A stretch of 64,000 bases of DNA from Incurvaria masculella (lineage: Eukaryota > Arthropoda > Insecta > Lepidoptera > Incurvariidae), in the NCBI GenBank assembly GCA_946894095.1, contig OX335642.1:30019021-30083020 (forward strand), given 5' to 3'. The notes beneath the pieces were generated by a model. The model was not told the DNA's origin. It did no database searches and was given only the letters and a program-made list of their open reading frames with translations. Below, piece after piece: positions 1 to 10,174 of this stretch (positions within the stretch are counted from its first letter, which is position 1; every line of letters starts with the position of its first letter). A program made the position numbers and the translations under genes.

Positions 1-1586
1 AAAAAGTAGGGCATTTGCCTTAAAACTTGCAGAATCTAGTATACGGAATGTTTAATACCTTAGTAACATAAATATCCGAAGGCATTAAAATTGGTAATAA
101 CGTGATACAGGAATAAAATACTGAGCAAATAGTATTGCTGTACACCAATTAGTTAAAACTACATACGGATGGTTTTACTAAATCTTTACACATTAGTCGT
201 GAAAAGCATTCACTTATAGTAATAATAGTATTCTGAAGAGAAACTACGTTTATGTTTTTTGTTACAGCAATAGTAGTGTACTCCTGGCGTATTAATAAAT
301 TGATTCTATCCATACAAATATGTTTAGAAATATCTAAAAAAAAATGTAACCTCATGGTTCAGAAAAAATGCTTTTTCTATATCTGGCATAGTTACATAAA
401 GCCAATAGAATCCATTTGTCTTCAATAATTTTGATTTTGTTTTTTTTTTATTTTAAACTATAACACTTTGGATAATTCTAACGTAACGAAAATTTAACAC
501 AAAAAAAACAAATTTTGGTAGCAATATTTTTGATTCAATTAACTATGGGCATCGGCCGTAATCCATGGCTTAGGAGAAATTCTAGAATAACAACGAGATT
601 AGCCAAAGTAGAATGTTGTTTATTTAAATGTTCAGTTTTAGAATGAGTAAAGCAGAAAATTCCGTGATCGAACTGCTCATTTCGTAACATACAATCTTTA
701 CATTCGAAGATTATAGGTATTAAAGAGTAGCATTTGGCCACATGAGCGAATATACAATGACAGTAGAGTGGTTTGTCCAAAGTGACTTTAAAATCAAAGT
801 GACAATATTTCCATGTAACAATAGCAGACCATAAAATTATAAACGCATCGAAAAATCAATCTGTAACCATCTCGTGACAACGTATTCTAGAGCCAAGCCG
901 CCGTCTATGGAATTGTTTTCGAGTCCCCTTTAAAATGTTCACCCCTTTCGAACTAGTTCGGCCCCCATTTTGGATAAAAGACAAAAAGCAAGGGCTCAAA
1001 TAATTCATCAGGCCATAAATATTTTGTAATCCTTATTACATATTTCACTACACAGAGCACTGAACATATAGATGCATACCTTTTCTTTTATGAAACCTAT
1101 ATCACAACCTAAATACTTGTTTCGTTTTGGAGGTTTAGAATAGGGAGTGGACTGTATACATTTTCTTTTAATCGGTACCTCCAAATAATAAGTGCTGGTT
1201 CTCCTGTCGGCTTCTTGACTTGGTTTTCCTTGACAAACCTTGTGCACAGGTCCAGGGTCGACCCTTGCTTGAACGATGGAGCACTGATCACTGAATGGCA
1301 CTGCAGCTACTCTCTTAATCCTTGATGATTGAATGCGTGTACAATTCTTCTTGATTGCAACAATAACCACTTTTATGTTGACTTTGATGTTGCTGCACCG
1401 AGGTTGGTTCAAAAAGTAACAGTTTGGGAGTAGGTAGGTAGGATTGGATTTTTTCTCTTGCATAAAATAAAATTGAATTAATTTCTTTCGACCCCCATTT
1501 CCATATGAAATTAAGTGATACCATTAAGAAATAATATTGCATTTGTGGCTGTGTGCACAATCAAACCTTATGAATATCATCCAATT
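1..1586. other. Intergenic, no gene recognised
   Basis: AT-rich sequence without a convincing coding exon. The open frames on the minus strand (for example 1008-1463) lack recognisable domains and are not bounded by splice sites that would join them. I see no repeat shared with the rest of the window here. Confidence 0.5.
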
Positions 1587-1807
1587 CTTATTGCACTTGA
1601 TATTTTTAATGTATTTAATGGATACCACATTACCGTTATCTTATTAATTTTAGGACCTACTTCCGAAAAATGTCACGACCAATACTTTTTCAGATTATTT
1701 TGTAAAATCTGATGTAGATGTAGAGCTTCAAATGTAGATGTCGCTGAAACTCAAATTAATGAGATAACGGTAATGTCGTATCCATTAAATACATAAAAAA
1801 TATCAAG
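1587..1807. mobile_element. Small inverted-repeat element (MITE-like)
   Basis: The left arm runs from about 1596 (TTGATATTTTTAATGTATTT) through a stretch reading ACCGTTATCTTATTAATTTT. The right arm is its reverse complement, ending near 1807. The arms are about 50 bp and the inner part is not palindromic. Related sequence recurs at 2068-2150 and 20240-20370, including a CGAATGTCACGACCAA-like block and a TTCAAATGTAGATGT block. There is no coding capacity. The superfamily is unknown. Confidence 0.6.
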
Positions 1808-2009
1808 TTAAATCCGGGCTGACTCTTAGTATCCGATACCAAAATCTACTTTGGTGACGACAGCAATAAGATTGATAACTCGATCATTGCAGTCAAAATG
1901 CCTTAGCGTAGGATCAATACGCAAAAACATCATCTGCGCCATCTAGCAGAAGATAGGGGGAAGCATTGTGTCGATTCAAATATATAATCGAGAAATTCGT
2001 TGGCTGACG

Positions 2010-2152
2010 TAATTGTCGCGATAGCTCAGTTGTTTTAGAGCAGTGAACATGTAATCCATGTAATCCGACGAATGTCACGACCAATAATTGTTCAGATTAT
2101 TTTCAAAATCTGATTACAATGCTTCAAATGTAGATGTCGCTGAAAATCAAAT
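2010..2152 (+). repeat. Copy of the 1587-1807 family with a tRNA-like leader
   Basis: The stretch 2068-2150 matches the inner part of the element at 1587-1807. Just upstream, GCGATAGCTCAGTTG (about 2018) resembles a tRNA A box, but no clear B box follows. It is probably a fragment of a composite repeat. Confidence 0.4.
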
Positions 2153-2214
2153 TAACTTATAGCACTGATAGACAAATGACTTGAATGGAATGTGACATGT
2201 ATGTATGTATAATC

Positions 2215-2425
2215 GACCGTGAAGCAAGGACACATTAATTGAAGAAAGAGCCCATTAAAAAGAACTACTTTACGAATATACTGCAAGGCTGGACCCGAAC
2301 CAGCAAAACATACCATTCGCGGGTATTGCGTCTACTAACTTCGCCACCGGCTGGCTGTATACCCATAATTTGGAATTCTCCTACAGTCCCTCTTCCCGTA
2401 ATAATGAAATGTAGAAATTAACGTA
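2215..2425 (-). repeat. Dispersed tRNA-like SINE, second family
   Basis: Read on the minus strand, GTGGCGAAGTTAGTAGAC resembles an A box, and GGTTCGGGTCC about 45 bases later resembles a B box. Parts of the same repeat recur at 36890-36960 and 57320-57420 (AAGAAAGRGCCYRTNAAAA followed by CAAGGCTGG). It is likely a tRNA-derived SINE distinct from the abundant family. Confidence 0.45.
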
Positions 2426-2627
2426 GTAATAAATGATCTCTGTAGGTCTGTTAGACCAGGGAACCTTATGACCTCTGCACCCCATGTTGACATGGGAGGA
2501 CAGAAAGCCCAAAACCTTCTTGAAATTTTAAAAGTACAAATTTAACATGTTTTTGTATTTTAAAACAATGTTTTTTTAATATATAATTAAAATTTCCAAC
2601 GTAATTTGTATAAACATTACCCCAGTA

Positions 2628-2763
2628 CACCGCATTCCCGAAAGATATAGGTGACATGCCAGGACCATCCATATATGAGCATGGCTTTATGGAACCGGAT
2701 GGAAAACACTGAACTGTTGCACATTTATGCTTCAACCACCTTTCATTAGATACCACTAACACC
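2628..2763 (-). repeat. SINE body fragment
   Basis: It carries the body of the abundant SINE in reverse orientation, including ATGCCAGGACC and GGATGGAAAACAC and the block corresponding to TTCGACCATC. Both the promoter head and the tail are missing. Confidence 0.6.
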
Positions 2764-3017
2764 TAGTAAGTCAGTTTACATGGGTCCGAACAATGTAGTG
2801 ACTAACTCAAAGAAAATGCACATCACCTTTGACACAAGATACCATAATATATTTTCTTAGATTTTTAACCTTTTTATGAAGTGATTTTTTTTCAGGAACC
2901 CAGTTAACTTCCAGCCCATATATATACGTGAATTTTTCAAGTGTGCCTTCATGACCCAATCCGAAACTATAAGAAATAACGAAAAACATTTAAAGGAGAC
3001 ATTGAGACAATTTTTAT

Positions 3018-3190
3018 GAAAACTAAGGGCCGAGTGCACGAAAGAACAAAAAATCAAAATCAACGTCAAAGTATGATCAAACACGTCACTTTGTGTGGAC
3101 AGTATGGAAGAAACTCTATGCGGTTCACTAAAAGTGACGTGTTTGAACATTGATTAACTCAGCCATTTGTTCGTGCAACCGGGGCTAAGA
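3018..3190. mobile_element. Fold-back MITE-like element
   Basis: Left arm GTGCACGAAAGAAC and later CAAACACGTCACTTT; right arm AAAGTGACGTGTTTG and later TTGTTCGTGCAAC. These form an imperfect hairpin across about 165 bp. There is no coding capacity and no clear target duplication. Confidence 0.5.
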
Positions 3191-3624
3191 CTGCATTATG
3201 GCACAGAAGGGAAGTCCCCGCGCCCCTGAGCCCTAGCCCTTCGATGGAGACTGATCGGTATTTCAGTATTGTTGGCTTATATTGAAACACATCTTTTCTA
3301 TTAAGGGAAGGCCATTTATATGAAAAAAATATATTTGGTGCATACATTAAAATTACATATTAATAAAAAAAAATAGAAGTGTCATATATAAGAACATTGT
3401 AAACGTTGATATCTGTTTCTGCAGCCAGCTATTAGATATTGATTTAATAAATCTTTTGTGTGTTCGGTTACACACGTCAATACATTTTCTTAGCGGAAAA
3501 GTCACGAAAATTGCTATATATTGTACTTTTCGACGTTCAAAACCGAGGCTCCGTTACCTTTTAAATACGTGTTCATTAGTTCCAATATATTATCAAAACA
3601 AGCAATCCTCCGACCTCAGATCAA

Positions 3625-3705
3625 AATAAGAAGGAGATGATGTACCATCTAGCGGGTCTACTATCATACCCGCTGTCGCCAATTTTCCAAAACTTCCAAC
3701 CCATC
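3625..3705 (+). repeat. Dispersed CATCTAGCG repeat
   Basis: The block CATCTAGCGGGTCTACTA followed by ACCCGCTGTC and CCAACCCA matches 61995-62065, and its second half matches 7645-7680. It has three copies in the window and an unknown origin. Confidence 0.45.
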
Positions 3706-4985
3706 TAATAGAGTAGTTACCCAAACAATGCCTCAAACTACGGGCGATAACTGTTTACGTGCTATAAAAGTTTTACTAGGTGTTTTTAAATTTTGGATTT
3801 TACGTGTCAAAACGTGCGTTTAATTGTTTTTTTTTTAATTACCTTTTAGATCGGAAAATATTGGCTAATAAACATTGGAAAAAGTTGTCTTGATTCTACT
3901 GCCATTTTTATTTTATTTTTTAATGGAAAATACAGATATTTAGATAAAAATAAAAACATACGAGCATAAATTCAAGCTTTGTTTAGTGAAAAAAAATTCA
4001 TTAAAATATTTCTACTTTTAGGGGTACGGAAACGTTAGGGGCCGAAAAACGTCTTCGCTAGTTTTATTCGCAGTCGGCGTGCAAGATTGTGCCTTGGACA
4101 ATGGACAAAGAGAGCATTTCTTCGAACTGTCAAATATCAGATCCCCGTTGACTTCACGACAGTTATGCATGCATGACATACGCAAATATACACGCAGACG
4201 CATTGGAGGTTCCGTGTTTAACTGGCATGGTTTTCAAATCAGCTTAACTTAAGCATACTTGTCCGTTTATTACCCTGTACCTGTCAGTCACATATGTAGG
4301 GTGGGCCATAGCGCGTGATGCGTGCTATGTCTATACAGGGTGCGCCGCGCGCTGGGTTAGGGTGTGCGTATTGTGTACAGGGTGGTCAGAACGGGAGACA
4401 TCCTGCTCGCGCGTGCCGCTATCTCCGTCCGCAGAGCATGCAGATTTGGAGATATGTTTAAATGGAGATAGCTCCTTGAGTAAATCTCGTTAACTGCAAA
4501 AACTGGCCAATTGAACGGACGTGGTCACATGCTAAGGTTCCCGCCATAGTTTTTTTATATTGAGCCTGTCGTGAAGTCACAGAAATTCTTAAATTTGAAA
4601 ATTTTAAGAAATTATTCTTTGTCCATTTGCCAGGGGATAATTTTATAAGGTGACTGTTATTCAACTAGCGAATCGTATGACAGGCCCTAACGTTTCCCTA
4701 GCCCTAAAAGTGCTCAGATTTTCATTTGAGTCCGTATTTTTAATTTTTAAATATCTGTATTTTTCAGTAAAAAAATCGACAAAATAAAATAGACAACTTT
4801 TTTATAATGTGTTTAGTCAATATTTTTCAATCTTAAAGGTATATTAAAAAAATAGTACAAACAGATGTAGATTTTGACAATATATTTTAGAATTTAAAAT
4901 TTCATAAACCTTGTAAAACATTAAGGGCATGTAAACAATTATCGCCCATAGTATGCGGAAATTATAGGGTAAAGACTCTCTTAAG
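3705..4985. mobile_element. Large inverted-repeat (foldback) element, about 1.3 kb
   Basis: The outer left part (ACGGGCGATAACTGTTTACG near 3739) is mirrored by GTAAACAATTATCGCCCAT near 4932. Further in, CTTTTAGATCGGAAAATATT (near 3845) is mirrored near 4825, and GTACGGAAACGTTAGGGGC (near 4023) is mirrored by GCCCTAACGTTTCC (near 4685). Each arm is about 0.5 kb at perhaps 75-80% identity. The centre (about 4210-4540) is GC-richer and not shared. Single arms recur at 45190-45825 and 30765-30915. It is non-coding. It may be a foldback DNA transposon or two inverted copies of one element. Confidence 0.6.
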
Positions 4986-6489
4986 GTCACATATGAAGTC
5001 CCAAACGACGCTTATGAGCTTCCCAAGTTATACAGGATCAGCCATGCCGGCCGGCCAGGTGATTCATCACACCATGTACTATACTTTTAGGGAAATACTA
5101 CACCTAATATACCTAGTTTATATGCAAAATATACAAAATATTGTTCATCGACCCTATAAATAAACGATGTAGAGGATCATTGCTTCTTATTTTGGGACTA
5201 TCGAAAGGGAATATAAAGCTTAGCATATAAAAAATATTTACTTTATTGAAATATTGTATAAGTAAAAAAATCACATTATTTAATAAGTCGATATGCGTTG
5301 AGTTATGACAGGGTATAAAAGGCGTACCTACATACATACAGGTACTTACGTATGTTTTTAAAGATGGCATTCTGATAGGTCTTTATATGGATACTGCTAC
5401 TGATGGGTTATCCAACAACTACTGCCGTGATATTAGCCCAATATACCGCCTCCCTGCAATAACAGGACTTACTGTTTATGATAGTACATTTAACTTGATG
5501 GAGTTCACAAAACATTTTCAATTGCTCCTTCGAACCTCTTATCATCAAATTCGATGGTTTATTTACCATACATTCCTGTTGATTGGTATTATTTCTTAAA
5601 AGATATGCTTCCTCTTGAAAATAACTTAAAACTAACACAGCGCTGTCCCTCGTCCTCCGTCCTGTGGGGTTAATCTTCTAATTCTCATTTGCCGGTGATT
5701 CACAGTCACCGGTGAATACTTACACTTTCTTACCCATGGAATAAACTTTCACACGAGTGACCATATTATTGTTCTTTTCTTATTATTCTAACTAGAGTGC
5801 AATAGTACAATAAAAAATTCAGTGATGTTGTCGACAGAAATCAGAACATAAATTATGTACTTTTAGCTGTGATATGAACTCGTGCTCGTTCCATGCGTAC
5901 AAGGGCTCTTTTTTCACTGACACTTAATCACGTTCCGTTGTGTGGTAAAACATTACCTTGATTAATAATTGATTACAAAATCCTGCAGAATAAAAAAACT
6001 AAAAGCCCTCTCCACACACACCTAGCCGTTCCGCCGACTGCACTGCATGCACTTATAATTAGTTTAACTTTGGTACAAGTTTTTCGTTTCACCCTTCCCC
6101 TTCTAGCAACCCTAACCGACCCCCCTTGATGGTGTGAGTCCGATAGGGCGTATAGTCTCGTTGGTCTGACTGGCTTAATGTACGTGCAGGGTTCGTTGCT
6201 CGACCCAACTTGACTGTCTTATTTTTTATCGATTTCGGTTTCTGATTATTTAAATAAGGACATATCCTAATACTTAATGGGTTCCGGCACATGCAAATAA
6301 TGCTAGTGGTCTCACTGTATTTTTTCTCGGGCCTTAGAGGCGAATATGGGATTTGTGGTTCTGGGATCAAAATTCTACGTTAAACAGAAGGGAAACTCGA
6401 ACTTACTTACCAGGGTTAATCACGCCCGTGTTTGTACCATAGCATTAAATAATCTATGGTTAAAGCGGCACTGAAGATTTATTTTTTAA
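4986..6489. other. Intergenic, no gene recognised
   Basis: AT-rich, with no supported coding exon. A short piece near 5425-5475 (GATATTAGCCCAATATACCG) resembles the tail region of the abundant SINE in reverse orientation. Confidence 0.4.
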
Positions 6490-6846
6490 TGTTACCGGAC
6501 ATGCATGGTTAATATTACACAAGTACCGCCATGATATTAGCCTAATATGCCATGCCATGCTAGCACCTCCTCGCACGCCTACACTGAACTGGATGGAAAA
6601 CACGAACAATTTTTCAGTGCCTTTTCATCCCACTCCAATGCGGTGGTACCAATCCGGGGCGGGCTTAAATCTACCACCTATTAGGGAAAGGGTGGGCCTA
6701 CAGTTTTAAATGGAACAGCTTGCATTCGTAACGAAATTCACTTAGGTATCCTACTCAGAAAGAGAAAGTGTTGCATGAACGTGGTGAAGATTTGAACCTA
6801 TAACATCTCGCATGAAAGACAAGTCCTCTAGCCTCCTAGCGTAATA
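6490..6846 (-). repeat. tRNA-headed SINE, nearly full length
   Basis: The reverse-oriented copy contains, from 3' to 5', the tail near 6490, the body (GAACTGGATGGAAAACACG), the block TTCGTAACGAAATTCACTTA and a degraded B box (GATTTGAACCTATAAC) near the head at about 6800-6845. Confidence 0.7.
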
Positions 6847-7030
6847 TATAAAATTGGGATGTCCGTGTTTTCGAAATTCTTCCCGTAAACGGCTTAGGAT
6901 CGATCTGGATAAACTTGTTTTTCTGCCGATGAGGTCACTATAATATGGTTTTCAGGGTGGGTGACGTCGTTGCATGGATCCAGATTTTTTCTTTTTCTTA
7001 CTTAAAAAACATATCATTCTAAGTTTTCAG

Positions 7031-7070
7031 CCTCCCAATACCTCTAAATTTGTTTAGAGGTATTGGGAGG
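7031..7070. repeat. Perfect 18-bp hairpin
   Basis: CCTCCCAATACCTCTAAA at 7031-7048 and its exact reverse complement at 7053-7070 are separated by four bases. It is the most perfect short stem in the window. The stem is too short for an ordinary microRNA precursor. Confidence 0.75.
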
Positions 7071-7094
7071 TAATAACTGACCGTTTGACTAACA

Positions 7095-7170
7095 CGCCCC
7101 GAAACCTTCCGATCTCATTTCACCGGGCTCCGCTCGGGTGAAAACCAAAGTAACCCGAGCGGAGAAAAGA
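7095..7170. repeat. Helitron-end-like GC hairpins
   Basis: CACCGGGCTCCGCTCGGGTG forms a hairpin, followed at about 7153 by AACCCGAGCGGAG. The same GC-rich stem closes the Helitron-like elements at 33113 and 34661. The rest of the element is not recognisable. Confidence 0.35.
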
Positions 7171-7250
7171 TACTTCAGATATTTTTTATAAAAAAACTGC
7201 ACTTCAACGTAGGATAGATTAGGATAATCTATTGGAGGAAACCACTTGAG

Positions 7251-7648
7251 TCGGCTTGTAGTCTAGTGGCGCGGGGACTAGACTAGCATATCATATAGAC
7301 CGGGTTCAAATCCTCGCCCCGTTCACTTTCTTTCTCATTCTGAGTTAGATAAGTGCATTTCGTCACGAATGCGAGCTGCTCCATGGTTTGGAATCCATGT
7401 AAAACTGTAGGTTTCCCTACTAGATGGTCGGGTTTAAGTCGGCCCGAGTTGCTACCATCGCATTGAATGAAAAGATGGTCGAAGCAGCAATGAAAAATTG
7501 TCCGTGCTTTCCACCCAGTTCAATATAGCCGCGCTCATAAAGGGAAGGTCCTGGCATGGCACCTAATTCCTTCGGGAATGCGGTGTATTTGGCTAATATC
7601 ATAACGGAAGTTGTGTGGTATTAGCCATCCATGTCAGGTTGCATCGCT
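7251..7648 (+). repeat. tRNA-headed SINE, full length
   Basis: The head begins TCGGCTTGTAGTCTAGTGGC (A-box-like) and has B box GGTTCAAATCCTCGCC at about 7304. The body includes CACTTTCTTTCTC, TGCATTTCGTCACGAATGCG, ACTGTAGGT, CATCGCATTGAATG and AGTTCAATATAGCC. It ends TTAGCCATCCATGTCAGGTT. No protein is encoded. Confidence 0.8.
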
Positions 7649-7655
7649 GTCTCCC

Positions 7656-8602
7656 ATTTCCTAAAACTGCCAACCCAACTTAAACCTGCAAATCATAGCC
7701 GCAGACATATTGAATCAACAGACTTGGCGAACGCATTTCGGGAACACATTCGGCGATGTTTAGACCGTGGCACACGACTTGCGGCCGGCTACCTGATTAT
7801 ATGCTCAATTCGGCCATGCGATGCCGCGCGGCGCTGCGACGAGCGATCAGATGACTCTACTCCTTCTTTTTCTCTTCTGTTGTATTATCCGAAACAGTGT
7901 GCCATGTGACACATACGACACACGTCAAGATGAGTAGATAGTACAATACAATACAAAACAGTGCGTATTGTGTGCTGTTTCCGTACTGATACGCGGGGGA
8001 GGAAATTAACTTTTCGTTGTCAGATAAAATTATTTTACTTTTAATTATTATTATTTTTATTTTTACATTGATAGCTACATAATACCAAACCAAACTTCTA
8101 GACATTTGCCTTAAATATCACATGGAGTAATATTTACATTACTCTTGAATTTGTTCATTCTTTTGGATGGATGGACTATCTATCTGAGTGACTTGTTATT
8201 TGAGGTAGTTTTAAATGCCAGGTCCTCCCATTGCTGCATTGATTTGGTACCTATTTAGTTAGCCTAATTTATACTTTTCATAACATTCTAGGTCTACCGA
8301 AGTACCCTATTGTTTCGATGAGTGAGTGTATGAAAGTATAACTTGACATTCATACATTATAGAAAGTGTTTTTTCACTTTTGCGCGGGAACTCTCGATTT
8401 TAGTACTTATTTTTTATATTAACTTTATAAAAAAATTAATAATTATAACGTTTAAAACTTTGAGATTTAACAGACTAATTAATCGTCTAACCTCAGCCGG
8501 TGAAGTCCATCAGCACGACGCCTTGCATTTCCATTATAGCGGTGAAGCATTTCTAAGCTCTGTCAGATTCTGGATAGGTGATCGTTTATGTTTTCCATCA
8601 GC
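7656..8602. other. Intergenic, no gene recognised
   Basis: The first 80 bases match a dispersed repeat also found near 62030-62110 (CCAACCCAACTTAAAC). The remainder is AT-rich and without a supported exon. Confidence 0.4.
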
Positions 8603-8967
8603 TTAAGGATGTTCCGACCCATACAATGTTTTTTTTACACAGAACGCAAAAAGTATTGCACTTTAAGGCACGAATTCGTCAAAAATATTAAATATAGCCA
8701 TAGTAGTTGCAGCGATAACATATTCACAATTTCAGGTTTAACTAATGGTTTCGTTGTAATTGCCGATTAGAAGTTTTAAACCGTTAGATGGCGCTGTTAA
8801 ATAAAAATCGTATTTAAATAAATTGTAACAAAACCAATAATCCTGAAATTGTTTTCGCTGCAAGTAATATTACTATATTAAACTTTTATTATTAATTCGT
8901 GGCTTAAAGTGCAATACTTTTTGCGTTATGTGTGCAAACAACTTTATATGGGTCGGAACAGCCTTAA
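8603..8967. mobile_element. TTAA-flanked fold-back element (piggyBac-type MITE)
   Basis: It is bounded by TTAA at 8603-8606 and 8964-8967. Terminal inverted repeats of about 80 bp start GGATGTTCCGACCCATA on the left and end TATGGGTCGGAACAGCC on the right. Inside the arms, CGCAAAAAGTATTGCACTTT is exactly mirrored. TTAA target duplication is characteristic of piggyBac-type transposition. No transposase is encoded. Confidence 0.75.
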
Positions 8968-8984
8968 TCTACCCGTGCAATATA

Positions 8985-9386
8985 CAAAACCGGCCAAGTG
9001 CGAGTCCGACTCGCACACGAAGGGTTCCGTACCATCAATACAATTACACAAAAAAATCAGGTTTTTTGTATGGGACACCCTTTTATTTTTTTTTATTTTT
9101 TTTATTTACCTATTTGTTGCAAATCTTTGTTGTTAATACACACTCTGTGAAAATTTCAGCTGCCTACCTATTACGGTTCATGAGATACAGCCCTGTGACG
9201 ACGGACGGACGGACGGACGGACGGACGGACGGACGGACGGACGGACGGACGGACGGACGGACTGACGGACGGACGGACGGACGGACGGACGGACGGACGG
9301 ACGGACGGACTGACAGACGGACGGACGGACAGCGGAGGCTTAGTAATAGGGTTCCGTTTTCACCCTTTGGGTACGGAACCCTAAAA
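8985..9386 (+). mobile_element. Lepidopteran (ACGG)n element, complete copy
   Basis: The left end CCGGCCAAGTGCGAGTCCG contains the palindrome GTGCGAGTCCGACTCGCAC and is followed by AGGGTTCCGTACCATC. The right end is a hairpin with stem AGGGTTCCGT/ACGGAACCCT followed by AAAA. Between them lie TTTTTTGTATGGGACACCC, TTCATGAGATACAGCCCTGTGA and the ACGG microsatellite. Seven other copies or fragments occur in the window. It is non-coding and of unresolved class. Confidence 0.8.
9198..9332 (+). repeat. (ACGG)n microsatellite
   Basis: About 33 tetranucleotide units are interrupted by three single-base changes (CTGACGG, TGACAGACGG). The array is internal to the surrounding element. Other copies of the element hold only 4-10 units, so this array has expanded locally. 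Confidence 0.9.
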
Positions 9387-10174
9387 AGTTCCTGCCAGTG
9401 CACCTAACTTCCATGAAGTTTGTTGGACTCATATAATTTCAGTAGGTGTGGTATGAGCCATCCATATCCAGTTCCATAAACATATTCTGAATTATAGGTT
9501 AACATAACAATCGCCGCTTATCGGCTATCTAAATGTATGACTTGAAATGTATTCATTTATATGAGGCAATTTTGACGAAATAATATAAATTTTCCACGCC
9601 GACGTTTTCTAAGCTTCTCCAGAAATAACCATTAATCGTCTCATTCATAAACACTAATTACATGAACACATCAGTGATATTGGGTTTTTATTCTTAAACA
9701 TGTGCGCTAACATCGACTACGGAAACTGTAGACAGAAAGAAGAATAAATGTCCGTACTGTCAGTGATTTAATTCTAACAATGTCGGCGATTGACGAGCAG
9801 TTCAATCGAACCAACTCCGATTGTCTAAGTTGTATTTATAGAATGCCCAGCGCGGATCCAATGCCGATTTGGCAAAGAGGTGACTCTCCACTTCCTAATA
9901 CCTCTGTGGATAAGCCAATTGCTGTATGTCCATCGCAGTCATCGAGTTATAACCGATCTTATTAACTGCTTATGAAAACACATTTTAATAACATTGTTGT
10001 AGTCGTTTAGGGCCGGTGTATTTAGAACAGAGTAAGTACTGGACGAGAATAAGTTAGACTGGCTATAAACGCGAACTAACCTCTGTTAATAGTTGAACGC
10101 GGCGGCGGTAAGACGCAGCCGCGGTTAATTCGGAGCTAGGAAGCTCGCTATTTCGTTAAAAGTGTGTAATAAAA
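9387..10174 (+). promoter_or_regulatory. Upstream region and 5' UTR of the MYND gene
   Basis: There is no other gene between the repeat and the start codon at 10175. The last 100 bases include a GC-rich patch (CGGCGGCGGTAAGACGCAGC). The leader directly before the start reads TGTGTAATAAAA. I see no TATA box at a convincing place and cannot assign a transcription start. Confidence 0.3.

Noticed and set aside
7251..7330. tRNA gene
   Set aside because: The A/B-box sequence is the head of a dispersed SINE with a constant 300-bp body; no cloverleaf with an acceptor stem could be drawn.
8928..9407. 159-residue protein with DGRT repeats
   Set aside because: It is translation of the (ACGG)n microsatellite and its host element; the same frame exists on the other strand as SVRP repeats.
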